Shown: positions 23,112 to 34,829 of the stretch, in pieces
Numbering within the stretch: the first letter of the stretch is position 1
How the letters are laid out: the number at the start of each line of letters is the position of its first letter
NCBI GenBank assembly: GCA_021432635.1
Contig: MU270138.1
Location: 20,536 to 84,535, forward strand
Direction: 5' to 3'
DNA: 64,000 nt
From: Thozetella sp. PMI_491
Lineage: Eukaryota > Ascomycota > Sordariomycetes > Chaetosphaeriales > Chaetosphaeriaceae
The notes under the pieces: generated by a model
The model's database searches: none
What the model was told of the DNA's origin: nothing
The model's input: the letters and a program-made list of their open reading frames with translations, nothing else
Position numbers and translations under genes: made by a program

Positions 23112-24867
23112 GATGTTGTTTGTTGATGAATGGATGGCTGTCAGAGATAATTAAAGCACGCAATATGATTCCTCGTTTCGATCTGCAGGAGCAGGGATGG
23201 AGCAGGGATATAGGAGGGGATGAACCAGGTCTGACTCGTACATACAGTACCGGAGAAATTAGAGTGTTGGACCACCCCCCTGCTGGCACTACTGTAAGAG
23301 AATGGCAACACTTACCATTCTCTATGGTAAAGCGCTCAGTACCATGTAGAAATACGGCGTATACCGGACTATTATGTTCTCTTCGCCATGTTATTCCGGG
23401 AGATCAACTCACCTAAACCTAGTGAAGCTGGACAAAATGAGGAAAATCTTTAGTGGGGTCCTCCAAAGGGGTGGTACTAGTAGCTGGTCTATCATGAACA
23501 CTACAGTATACGGGGCCAACTGAAGACATGCCCGTGCAGCCAAGTACTCTGGCTATTTTATTGTCATTTAAACTCTACGAGTTATAGAGACAACTTCTCT
23601 GGGTGGTCGGTGTTTTTTGGCACGATGTCCTCCGTTGCTCCCTCCATGATACTAAGCCAGATTGCCCGCTCGTTTGATGGCTTTCACAGCGGACAGCAAG
23701 CGGGCAGACTCCACTTGGATTTCTAAAGTGAACGCGAAAGCCGGAAAGAGAATGAACAAGTAGGCAAGCCTCCAGGTATAATCACAGCTGCTTTGCAAGG
23801 AGGCCAGCGCACACGCTGGGGAGCGTCCAAGGTGTTTCGGCTGCTCGAAGCATGCCCTTGGCGCTGCTAGCATCGTGGCGAATATCGTGGCGATGCGAAA
23901 GGCGCTGATATTGAAAGGGAAACGTTATACGTACAAGCACAGCAGACGTGCCGGCCTAAGTACTTCGTCTAACTCTGAAGCTGGCTCATCCATGTTTGAG
24001 CGATCACAGCACACAGCTGCCACCAGGTGCGAGTCAGCTGCTGGTCGGACCGGGACAATATCGTGAACATCCCCAGTCCCCGATTATCACGAAAGACAAC
24101 ATCACTTACGCCGGGAAGGTGACGTCGTAAGTATGTCATAGTGCCATAACCACTATGTATTTGAGGCATGGGATGGTATTTTTGGGGCCACTATGTGCAT
24201 GACTGCGCCAGCGATCCGTAGTCTAGCTACTGGCGGTACCAGCCGCAATACTGAAGAACTGAGCACATGAGCTCAGTGGCCCACCGATTAACATTGGCTA
24301 TACTGACCACGCTGAGCAACTGGCTTGCCGACCGTAGGAGTGTGCTGAACAGCCGAGCAACATTGGTCGTTTCCACTGCTTTAGTTGTATAGTGATTGTG
24401 AAACATACGGCTGGCCACGGCACAGCCAACTATCGTAAATACCTGCGTACAATGATGGCCAACCCTTCCTTTCGGCATAATACCTAAATTAGATATATCA
24501 TGTAGCTTATGTGGATTTTCAATAGTCTCTCTGCTTTTCATTTACTAGTTCCAACCGTGATACCGTGGTGAATCTTCGGATGAGACGTTCACTAGCATTG
24601 CGTCTCTTGCCTCTCTCCCGACGTGCATCGTGCCTTCCTAACGCACTCAGGACAGCAGGCCGAAAAACCTCCAGGCTTTGCACCATGATTTATTTTCTTC
24701 TTCTTCTTCTTCTCCTTCTCTCCGAGTTCCCAGCCCAGCGTCGAGTTCAAATGGAGTGGTCTAGGATGTGACCGCCAATCGCTGCTCCCTTACTCTTGTG
24801 ATCATTGCCCCTTTCGACTCGAACCGCTGTAATAAGCTCCCAATCTGCCCCTAGACGCCAATTGTGA
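23112..24867. other. Intergenic region, no gene recognised
   Basis: About 1.75 kb with scattered short open frames, none with family resemblance or fungal-type codon use. A CTT-rich microsatellite lies near 24694-24720. It may include decayed sequence. Confidence 0.45.
24694..24720. repeat. CTT trinucleotide microsatellite
   Basis: Short (CTT)n run with one interruption, in non-coding sequence. Confidence 0.7.
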
Positions 24868-25122
24868 CTTGTCACCCTTCAGGACTTCATTAACGAACTC
24901 CTCGAAGACTACGATCTGAGTTGGTTAGAATCCCACCATGATGAGGGGACGCTCGAAGACCGCCATGCTCGAGAATATGCCAGAATGTCCGCGGTCACGG
25001 ACGAGATAATTTGCCGCTGGAGAGACCGGTTCGACGGGCTCGCACCTCTAAAGATGGCCAACTCCGGCTCCTGCTCCGGCAGCGCCCGCTCCCCGCGGCC
25101 AAGCGCCGCAGAGAGAGGGTAA
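24868..25122 (+). other. Unassigned coding-like open frame, possible exon or gene remnant
   Basis: An 84-codon stretch, open from the stop at 24865 to TAA at 25120, has amino-acid composition like real protein (for example FINELLEDYDLSWLES, then REYARMSAVTDEI and ICRWRDRFDGLAPL). It has no early in-frame ATG. It is preceded by a plausible acceptor (CCCTTCAG before GACTTC) and ends at a good donor (GG|GTAAGAC), after which an acidic EDEDDKDD-type stretch appears in another frame before 25250. It could be an internal exon of a small gene or a fragment of a degraded one. I do not recognise the family. Confidence 0.3.
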
Positions 25123-25539
25123 GACACATCATCTCCTAAACTCTATAAACTTGATACCCCTGCCGGTGCCGCCGCTCCCGTCCCCGCCCAAGTCTGAGGA
25201 CGAGGACGACAAGGATGACGTGGACAACAATAATAGTATTACCAGTTGATAGAATGAAACAAGAGTCCTATTTTTGATGGCGTAATGACTGTGTTTACGC
25301 CTAAACCAAGTTTCTATTTTCGGTTCCAGTATGCATGTAGACTCTACACAGTGCACAAGGGTCAAAATCCACCGGATATCTCCCTCCTGCTTCACTCATT
25401 AGTAGCAGGCGAGACCGCCGAGGCTAGGTCCTAACGCCCCGAGCCTCACAGCCGACGTCTATCACATGGCAGGTCCCGACGATCCCGCCTTTGCACGGCG
25501 CTTCTGGGGAGGATGGCGCATGGTACATCCCTTTCCCAC
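25123..25539. other. Intergenic region before valyl-tRNA synthetase 3' end
   Basis: Contains the acidic-coding stretch noted above near 25190-25250 and the 3' region of the synthetase gene. Nothing is assigned. Confidence 0.4.
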
Positions 25540-28500
25540 CTACTGCTTCAAAGACAGCTTCTCGAACTGGGCAATGGTCTCCTTCAGATTTTCTGCGGTG
25601 ATCTCGGCAGTGGCTAGCTTGGCGTATTCTTGGTCGCGGATGGCCTCGCTTGTGCGCTCCTTCCAGTCGCTGCTCTCGACCACCTTGCGCTGCTTGGACA
25701 CGTTCTCGACGGCCTTGGTCAGCTTCTCCTTGGTCTTGGCGATCAGGGTGGCGTCGACGGTCTCGGCGACGTCTAGGAAGACGGTGATTGTGTTCGAAGC
25801 CGTGTACACGGCAGAGCCCGGCGGGACGGCCTCGGCGTCCTTGAGGATTGTGATGGTGCCGATGGCCTTGGTGGACAGGGCGCGAACCTGCGCCTGCTCG
25901 GCCTCGATCAGAGCCTGCTGGGCGGCGTCGGTGGCGACAATGTAGGCCTTGCCGTCCTGCTTGACGTTGTAGTCGGACAGGAGCGAGCGCACACCGCGAG
26001 AGCAGTCGAGTAGAATACCGTACTGCTCGGCCGCCGCTTCGTCGCGGAGGGCCTCAGTATAGGTAGGGTACGACGCCACGACGATGGACGGGGTCGCATC
26101 CTCGGGACGGCGCGGAAGCCGCTGCCACAGCTCCTCCGAGACGAAGGGCATGAAGGGGTGGATTAGCTTCAGTCCGCCTTCGAGCGCCGTGTACAGCGTG
26201 TCGACGGCGCTCTTCTGCTCCTCGGGCGTGCCGTCCGAGATGATGACCTTGGAGTTCTCGATGTAGACGTCACAGAGAGACTCGAGCCAGTACTGGTAGA
26301 CGATCTGCGACGAGCGCGAGAACTCGCGGGCCTCCAGCGCGTTGTGGATGTCCTGGGCCGCCACGTTGAACTTGTGGAGGATCCATCGCTCAGGCAGCGT
26401 CTCCTTGCCCGTCTTGTCTGCCGTCTTCGGCGGCACGTAGCCGCTGGGCAGCTTGCCGAGGACGTACTTGGTGGCCTGGTAGATCTTGTTACCTGCGAGA
26501 CTTGGTTAGCACCTAGGCAAGGGCGGAGGAGCAAGGGAAGCGCTCACAGAACCGCCGGTAGCCAGCCATCTGCTTGATGTCGAAATTGATATCGCCGCCG
26601 CCGGTCGTGTAGTTAATCAAGCTGAAGCGGAGGGCGTCTGTGCCGCACTCCGGGATACCCTGGGGGAAACTTTCCTTCTGGTTCTTGCTGGCGATGTCAT
26701 ACTCCTTCTCGTCGAGGTTGCCGAGCTTCAGCTTCTCCTGAAGTGCCTCAAGTGTGCAGCCGTCTATGACATCCACCGGGTCGATGACGTTGCCGAGACT
26801 CTTGGACCTAGATTTCTGTCAGCTTTTCCCCACAGCGAACTGCCGAGACCGGGAGGCACTCACATCTTGCGTCCCTGAGCATCGCGGATGAGGGAGTGCG
26901 TGTACACCTCCTTGAAGGGAACCTTGCCCGTGAGAGCGATGCTGAGCATGATCATGCGAGCCACCCAGAAGAACAAGATGTCCCAGCCGCTGCCCATTTG
27001 TCAGTATGGATCCTGAGAGGAAGAATGTGTCCGGAGGGGGCTACGTACGTTTCGAGGACGGAGGTCGGGAACAGCTCGCGAAGGTCCTGGGTCTCCTTCG
27101 GCCAGCCGAGCGTAGCAAACGGCCACAGACCAGATGAGAACCACGTATCGAAGACATCCTCATCCTGGTGTAAGGTGAACTCCTTGCCAGGGTACTTGGC
27201 AGCGGCCTTCGCCTTGGCGTCGGCCTCGTTCTTGGCCACGATCCACCGCTCCTCAACCTCAGGCCCCTCAGCCTCGCCGACGAACTTGACGTAATAGGCG
27301 GGGATCCGCTGTCCCCACCACAGCTGGCGCGACAGGCACCAGTCGTTGATACCCTCGAGCCAGCGGAAGTAACTCTTCTCGGAAGACTCGGGGCGGATCT
27401 TGATATCGCCGTCGCGGACGGCCGCGATGGCGGGCTTTGCCAGGTTCTCCATGCGCATCCACCACTGGGGCTTAAGGAGGGGCTCGACGACGTCCTTGGA
27501 CTTGCTGCAGAGCCGGATGCTCATGGGGTTGTTTTCCTTCTTCACGAAGAGGCCTAGCTTGGTCAACTCCTCCAGGAGGTTGTACCGAGCGTCGTAGCGC
27601 TTCTGGCCCTCAAAACGTCCCGCATTCTCGTTCATCGTGCCGTTATCGTTGAGGATGTTGATGGACTCAAGTTTGTGCCGCACGCCCATGCTGAAATCGT
27701 TCTGATCGTGGGCGGGAGTGATCTTGACGGCGCCGGTACCGAAGTCCTTCTCGACATATGTATCCGCAATGATGGGGATCTTCCGGTCTAGGAACGGGTG
27801 CCGGATGAATTTACCCACGAGGTGCTTGTAGCGCTCGTCGTCGGGGTGGACGGCCACGGCCGTATCGCCGAGCATGGTCTCGAGACGAGTGGTAGCGATC
27901 TCAATCGTCTCATCGGAACCCTCAATGGGGTACTTGAAGTAGGTGAGCACTCCAAACTCCACTTTCTGTGTAGCCGCTGAAGTCAGCATGGCGCCCCTGG
28001 ACAATGACAGAGTTATCTCCATACCCTGTCGTACCCGGGGACGTCTAGAAGCGTCCTTCCTGGGAGCTCCTTTGTGTCGACCTCGAGGTTCGATATCGTT
28101 GTGTTGAGCTTCACGGACCAGTTCACCAGCTTGTTGTCACGGTAGATCTAAAGCCGGGTTAGCCCTGAAAGAGTAAAGAACGCGACCAGGGCTATTTGCA
28201 CGCGAGCTATGCTCTTTCCCAGGGTACTCACAAGGCCATCGCTGTGCAGCTTGACGAAGGACTCGAGGACAGCCTCGGTGAGCTGGGGGTCCATGGTGAA
28301 GGCCTCTCTTGTCCAGTCAAATGACCCACCGCTGCCGAGCTGTCAATACCTTGTACTTCTTGCATAGAGTGCGAAAGGAAGGCAGAGGGGAAAATAGGGC
28401 GACATACAGACGCCGCAGCACCTTGTTGATCTTGGTGTGGTACTCCTCCTTCCATTCGAGGGCTCGCTCTAGGAACTTCTCGCGGCCGAGGTCGTGGCGG

Positions 28501-29380
28501 GTGGTACGCTCTCTCCTCCACAGCATGTTCTCGATGACGCTCTGGGTGCTGATACTGGCGTGGTCGCATCCGGGCAGGAACAAGGTAGAGAAGCCGCGCA
28601 TCCGGTGCCATCGGATCAGCAGGTCCTGGAGGGCGGTGCCCAGCGCGTGGCCGCAGTGAAGAGCGCCGGTGACGTTGGGCGGCGGGATGGGGATGACGAA
28701 AGAGCCCGGGGCCAGCTTTGTGCCCTCAGGCGTGAACTTGGGCTGGAAGAAGCCCTCCTTCTCCCACCAGGCGTTCCAGGCCGACTCGACGGCAGCTGGG
28801 TGGTAGGCGGAGTGGTGCGGGGCCTCGAGGTCGCCCAGGATCTTCTTCTCGCCGGCCGGGGTCTTTTCTACGTACGCAGGCAGCACCTCAGCCTGAGGGA
28901 GGTGGCCGATGTCAGCATCAGGGCTCTGCAAGTCGCCGGGGGCTCGGCCACGGGGTTCCCCTCCTCCGGGGGAGAAGAGGGATGGAGGGCATCGAGGCAT
29001 ACCTTCTTCTTCTCGGCGGCCTTCTTGCTAACATTGGCGGCGATGGCATCGGCCTTGGCTTTCTTAGCCAGGAGCTTCGCAGCCTTCTCGGCCTTCTGGC
29101 GCTCCTTCTCGGCCTTCTTGTCCTTGGCTTTTTGGCTCTGGGCAGGGTCGGTCGGGGCGCCCTCGGCGGCGGCGGCCGTGGCGGGGTTGGTGTCGGCGGG
29201 GGCAGTCGACGCCGCTGCCCCTTCGGCGGGATTGGAAGCCATGGTTACACTTGTGGTATGGATTCGACGAGGCCTGCTTCGTGTGTAGGCAATTAGGGTT
29301 CGGGTGGTTGATAGACCAGAATTGGGGTGCAGCGGTCTACGTTGCAGCGCTCGAAGAAATACACGAGCCGCCAAAACCAT
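25540..29380 (-). CDS. VAS1: Valyl-tRNA synthetase, probable dual mitochondrial/cytosolic
   Basis: Charges tRNA-Val. Eight exons (29380-29003, 28892-28408, 28331-28232, 28147-28025, 27965-27049, 26989-26864, 26807-26548, 26492-25540) give 1113 residues from the first ATG, close to yeast Vas1. The class I signatures are [14 protein letters not shown] (HIGH-type) and GRKMSKSLGN; the Met codon of KMSKS is split by a 56-nt intron. The editing (CP1) domain follows [11 protein letters not shown], and the anticodon-binding domain and a C-terminal coiled coil end the protein. At 28331 a NAG/NAG-like choice exists; the second acceptor restores RRLGGSFDW. Two in-frame starts are seen: ATG 29380 adds 46 residues with many Arg and no Asp/Glu (a mitochondrial presequence), and ATG 29242 (ACCATGG context) starts the Ala/Lys-rich cytosolic form of 1067 residues. 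Confidence 0.95.
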
Positions 29381-30405
29381 CCCGAGTCGCCTTGGGTTGA
29401 CTCATAAAGCTACCAGCGAATGGTGTGGTGGGCTCTTTTTTTTTGGCTGCCACAGTCCAAGCCGATTCATCCTGCATGCGGGGCACGTGCGTTAGCGGTT
29501 TGAGAGCTCGAAGGCCCTGAGGGTATAAAATATACGATAAAATAGGCCAAAGCTTCAGTCACGTGTTGAGTCACGTGCTACAAACCCTGGTTTTCTTTGT
29601 CGTTTCCATCTTCTGTCCAGTGTAAATGGGCCTAGGATATAATGAGCGGATGCTTCGTGCCTCTTAACTCCATGAATGAGCGTGTGCTCCTACCCATCAT
29701 GGACAAGCAATGACATTGGGGGTGGCGGCGAGGTTGACCTGAGGTGCTGGTGTTAGTCATTCAGCCCAAGGAAAGAGCACAGGAGTGGGAGAGGGGCACC
29801 ACTCCATACACCCTCATTTGCCCTGAGTCAAGCAGGACTGGCCGTTCATCTGCTATCATCAATGCTCTCCATCCAAACCCCATCCGCGTGGAAGGTAAGC
29901 GGCATGACCCGGCTCTGCACTTTAATTTTGCAGACCCGTCCGCTGCTCTTGATAATACGTTCTTCGGAGAGCTCCCCTCGACTGTCTCCACCTCGACAGG
30001 ATGGTGCACGCGGGTGTTTTCTCTTAATTGTGCCCGCCAAGATTCCGCCAATCGTAGCAGGGAGCCCATCTCCGCCTCCTAGCCCTGATGTCACCCGTTC
30101 ATATCGAGCGCCCCTGTTCGTGGGCAGAGATACTCCGCTGTCTTGTGCTGCAAATCCCAATGTGACCATGCGCCGGCAGTCTGGGAAGGCGAGGAGGCTT
30201 GCAGTCCGGGGTTACCGTTCTTCGAGAAACCCGGATACGGCCTGGGCTGTGGGGGTGTTAGTAGAAGTATAAGAAAGAGCACGATGGCCTCCTGTAGGTG
30301 GTATGATGCTGTTGCCAACCGCACCTGTCAAAGAGAATCCCTGGTTCTGCCCCTTCTTGCCCTCTCCCCTGAGCGTAAACATCGAGCCTGCTGCACCAGC
30401 CAACT
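29381..30405. other. Divergent promoter region, valyl-tRNA synthetase / GH12
   Basis: About 1 kb between divergent genes. Short frames here have no family resemblance. It includes the paired CACGTG motifs listed separately. Confidence 0.55.
29559..29577. promoter_or_regulatory. Two TCACGTG motifs, 12 bp apart
   Basis: Two copies of TCACGTG start at 29559 and 29571, about one helical turn apart and roughly 180 bp upstream of the first start codon of the synthetase gene. CACGTG is the core of fungal bHLH sites (Cbf1/E-box). Function is inferred from motif and spacing only. Confidence 0.35.
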
Positions 30406-31210
30406 ATGAAGGCGTCCTTTGCCCCCCTTCTGCTCGCCGGCCTAGCCGCTGCGACGCCGACCCCGTCCCTCGTTGAGCGGGCCAGCACGACGTGTGATCA
30501 GTGGGGCTCTTTTACAACCGGAAGCTACATTCTGTACAACAACCTCTGGGGCAAGGATTCCGGAACTGGGAGCGAATGCACCACGTTGAACAGCCTCTCC
30601 GGGAACACGCTATCCTGGTCAACCAGCTGGTCGTGGAGCGGCGGCTCGTCGAGCGTCAAGTCGTACCCCAACGCCGTGCTCCAATTCTCGGCCAGGCAGC
30701 TCTCTGCTATCAGTTCGATCCCGACGACCTGGAAGTGGAGGTGAGCCAAGTCCTTTTGTTCGGGATACGTAGGGCGCCAGGGATCGCTGACTGACCCTTC
30801 CCCATAGCTATACCGGAACCTCGGTGGTCGCCGACGTTGCCTATGACCTCTTCACCTCGAACTCGTGTGGCAGCACTACCGCCGCCTATGAGATCATGAT
30901 CTGGCTGGACGCCCTCGGCGGCGCTGGCCCCATCTCGTCGACTGGCAGCACCATCGCTACGCCCACCATCGATGGCGTCTCGTGGAAGCTGTACAAAGGC
31001 CCCAACGGTAGCATGACCGTCTTCAGCTTCGTCGCCTCGACCGCGCAGACGAGCTTCAGCGGCAACCTCCATGACTTCCTCGCGTATCTCACCTCTAATC
31101 AAGGTCTCCCGTCTAGCCAGTGCCTCTACAGCCTAGGCGCTGGCACGGAGCCGTTTACCGGGTCGAATGCTGTCTTCACTACCTCGGCCTACTCGGTCTC
31201 CATTAGCTAG
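30406..31210 (+). CDS. Secreted GH12 endoglucanase/xyloglucanase
   Basis: Hydrolyses beta-1,4-glucan or xyloglucan outside the cell by a retaining mechanism. Exons 30406-30740 and 30808-31210 give 245 residues, the usual size for a catalytic-domain-only GH12 enzyme. The N terminus is a signal peptide ([20 protein letters not shown]), followed by a short propeptide-like LVERAS. Family features run in order: [20 protein letters not shown], then [16 protein letters not shown], the splice junction at [24 protein letters not shown] with the presumed nucleophile Glu, and GTEPFTGS with the presumed acid/base Glu. Both catalytic glutamates are therefore present. No cellulose-binding module or linker is attached. 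Substrate preference (cellulose versus xyloglucan) cannot be read from this. It is the only clear plant-biomass enzyme in the window. Confidence 0.94.
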
Positions 31211-32361
31211 ACGGCCAATCAGGCAGTAATCTGGCGGTTGCTGGTCGACTGCTGGTCGACTTGTAGCAAACGCCCATTTTCCGTACATATTCTCTTTTTG
31301 GCTAAGGGCCGAGGTCGTGTAAATAAGATGGCTCTGGGTTCCCTAGCAGGAAATCCGAGCTGTACCGAACAGCAGCATTGAAGAAACGTTGTCGAATTGT
31401 GCTGCCTCTGCCTCTCAACTCTATCATAAATGCTGGGGATATAGTCAACAGCCTGCTTCGACAGTGACAAAATCCGTACCTGATTTGAATACCGTGAGTA
31501 ATCGTCATCATTATATCAACTACAAGCTCTGATAAGGCGCCATGTAATGATCTAATGATCCTCTTAATGATCCTTCAAGGTGTCTGGTATAGAGGATGTT
31601 GAAAGAATAGTAAGTGGTGGTGCATTGTCAACATTTGAAGGAGCTGGGTTGTATGATCAGAACAAACCCCTGTCGGCCCGAGTCGTCAGCAGCTCACTCG
31701 GTTCATGACAGAAGTGCTATTATGCTTAGAGATTCCGGCTAGTATCCATCGCGTCAACCTCCGTCGTGCGGTTTAATATCTACCCAGCCTCCACATGAGT
31801 CCTGCCAAGGACAAGCTACCTTCCACACATAATGCTAGGAAATCCGACATAACACCCCCTATAGAATGTTGCAGTTCCAAAAATGTCCCGGGAAATGGGG
31901 GCAGTAAAGGCTAATGTCTTATCTATATGTCCAGGTTCGAGAAATCTAATCGACTTCCTAGATGACAGGAATAGGTGCTGAACACCATGTCTGGCGGCAA
32001 CGGTTGTTTATAGGCAATAGAACCTTGCGGCAAACAAGCCTTGTTGCTATTAAAATCGGTATGGCCCAATTTTCTTGGGCGCACGATGTTGCAGTCGAAC
32101 AGCGATGGGGGGGCTTGCTAGGCGTATTGGGTCGCACGCGAAGGAGTTAGAAAGCTGGGATAGAATGAAACTTTGCTGTACCTTCGTAGGGTGGGCCTAT
32201 ATGTTAGCGGCTGATGGACGTATTGTCCCTGTGGCCAGAGATGGTATCTGCGGTATGGCTGCAGTCGTATGTACGTTCCCCACGCTCCCTGTCTCCACGA
32301 TAGAAAGATAGACTAACACATTACATAAAGGGTCCAAAATCATCTTGTAAAGATGCGCGGT
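31211..32361. other. Convergent intergenic region
   Basis: Tail-to-tail with the LRR gene, about 1.15 kb. There is a direct duplication of about 11 bp (GCTGGTCGACT) near 31239-31260 and several ATGATC-type repeats near 31545-31575. No gene seen. Confidence 0.5.
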
Positions 32362-34829
32362 TCACCGCCAATGCTTCGAGTCGTGGTAATGCCGCATTGT
32401 GTTCGCGACCGAGACCTCCAGGCAGCCCGTCCAATGGAAGTGCGGTGCCCCGAGGGGAATATCCTTCTTCCCCGCCGCCTCCTGGGCAGCAACGTAGGCC
32501 GCTCTGGTCTGGAGGCGATACTGCTTGATGGCAGCTACCACATCACGCATTCCTTTCATCTCAGCCGTCGAGGGCCGAGGAAACCTCGTAGGGACCAGCA
32601 TCGCATCCCAGGCCGCTGAGAAGATGAACGAACCCGGGGGCACACCGGCCGCAATGTGACACGGTGAAGCTGGAACGATGGCGTCATGGAGAGAGGGGTC
32701 TTGCAAGAGAGACATGTATTCGTTGACGGCCCTGTGCGGACCGCGGATGCCAGGTCCAATCCACACGGGAACAGTAAAAGTCTTTCCATTCCACTCGCAA
32801 GCCTTCTCGACATGCTCCCCGCAGGTTTCGGTATATGGAAGGTGTCGCAGTCGGCCCGAATCCTGTCCGTGAGATTCCGACTGCTGGCGAGCGGTGTCTT
32901 CGGTGGCGGACTGCGACTTCTCGGCTACCGGCAAGGATTCCCAACCGCCGTCTCCGAAGAAACTAAAATCTTTCGCGGCCATTTCCATCATGTCTTCAGG
33001 CCTGAAATCTTCTCCGTCCGAGTCCTCGAGCTCCTGGCTCGGGTCGTGCTCGAACTCGAGATGAATGTGCCGAATGCCGGGCAGGATCGACGGGCCCCGT
33101 CGGGAAGAGACACGAGCGTCTTGGATGGCCCGCTCCTGGATCGACGCGAGCTTGAGGAAGGAAATCAGCGCATTGGTGACTGGCCCGCTGGAATACCTGG
33201 GAATCTCGGCCAAAGTGAGAGAACGAAGTCGGGGGTTCATGTCCGGGACGAAAGCCTGTGGGTATGCTGTTCTCACTCTCTCCAGGATTGCCGTCTCGGA
33301 GATCCAAATGTTTGCCATGGCGATAGCATCCTTTAGCTCCACAGAAAGCACCTGAGTAACCAGAGAATGGTGTGTGCGTAGGACTTGGAGATTGGGGGAG
33401 AATAGGGGTCGGAAAAGATGTGCCGCACCAACCGTGCCAGAGAGCCTCGCCCCGGTTCTGGCCGTAGACATGCGCAGCGGGGTTGGGGGGACACGGAACG
33501 ACGGCGACACGCACTCGAGGTGCTCCAGCCGGCCGCCAGAGGCCCTGATCAGCCTCTCGATGGCCTTCGCAGAGAGATGGTTATCATTCAGGTGGAGATG
33601 TGATATGCCGCTATGGGCAGAGCAGATGTCCAAAAAATCTACGTCATCGACGCTCGGGATGGGAGACCCAACGGCACCCGCCAGTATGGCCTTCATCGAC
33701 TCGGCAGTGTCTGGCCTGGTTAAGGATCGGCCATCCGTCCGGAGGTGTTGATCCTCCTGGGGTCCCGCCCCGTGTGACTCGACGTATACCGGTGCATCCG
33801 CGAGGTACCGGTGCGAGTGACTAAATGTCCCGCTCCACGATGACTCTTTGATGAAACTAAAAGGCCCATGGGAGTCGGTCCCCATGACCAACTGTGTCTC
33901 TACTCTCCCCTCGACGTCAAAATGAGAGTCAGACCGTAGGGTGTGGCTCGGGAAGGAGTAGCGGACGACGTAGTCGACTACTGCGTCAGTCAAATTGTTT
34001 CGGCTGAGGTCGATGCTCCACAGGCGGTCGTCGAACGTCTTCAGGAGCGCAACCGCCGTCGTGTCGTCTATCTCGCGGCCCCGCGCCTTGAGGACACGAA
34101 GGCTTGGCAGCTGTCTTGGTCCCAGTAATCCCTGGGCGATCGAGCTCTTGATGGAGCCTGGGATACCGGAGATGTCTAGATACACTAGATTTCTGAGATA
34201 TGGGGACTCGAAGAATGTAGAAGGTAGCCTTATACGGCAGTGCGGAATGCTCAGCACGTGGGGGCCCTTGAAGCCGGATTGCTTCGACACGTCAGGGACT
34301 GCGACCTTTCCTAGAACGCTCGGATCGACCTCCGGGTGGCCGTCGAGGAGAATGCATTGCAGGCTGGGAAAGAGGGCGGGCAGGGACGGGAAACTAGCGG
34401 CGATGTTCCGCTCGCTGGCATCCACCGAGAAGACAGCGTCGCCGGTGGCAAAGCCCCGAAAGTCAAGAGAACGCACGAGCGAGCGCGTTGCAGTTCTGAC
34501 GAGCCTCGCATGCTTCACGATGAAACGAAAATACCACTCAAGATCTGCACGCTGATTAGCAAGCTGTCTTGGGGCCGAGGGGGGGGGGGGGGAGAAAGGC
34601 GTGGCCCGCTGGAATGTGGCCCGAGGGGGTTCTTGCCGTGATCTGGGTCTAGCCCGAGCACACGAGCTGCTGTCAGGGGATCATTCCAGAGACGCGGTGC
34701 AAATTGATTGTAAAATCGCGACGACACGCGGCAGAGACGTGCATAGTGCTTCACGGCGACATGTGGTGCTACCAGCTCGAGCCAGTCCGGGCCTTGGGTG
34801 GCTTCTTGGTATGAGGGAAGGGATGCCAT
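32362..34829 (-). CDS. F-box-like, leucine-rich-repeat domain protein
   Basis: Two exons (34829-34637 and 34544-32362) give 791 residues. The N terminus has a short F-box-like helix set (LELVAPHVAVKHYARLCRVS then RFAPRLW-type sequence), and the body holds irregular leucine-rich repeats (LRNLVYLDISGIPG, LWSIDLSRNNLTD, ISHLHLNDNHLS, LRSLTLAEIPR). It resembles LRR proteins conserved in filamentous ascomycetes; a role as a ubiquitin-ligase substrate adaptor is only an inference. The open frame upstream of 34829 begins at TTG, so this ATG is used. No GT donor gives a good joint; the GC donor G|GCAAGA with acceptor GTGCAG rebuilds DPDHDLEWYFRFIVKHARL without a break, so a GC-AG intron is proposed. 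That intron carries a run of 14 G on the plus strand. Function unknown. Confidence 0.82.
34545..34636 (-). other. Probable GC-AG intron with a homopolymer tract
   Basis: A 92-nt intron of the LRR gene. Read on the minus strand it starts GCAAGA and ends GTGCAG, with a C14 run (plus-strand G 34579-34592) inside. The alternative GT donor upstream would delete about ten residues of a continuous segment. Confidence 0.6.
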
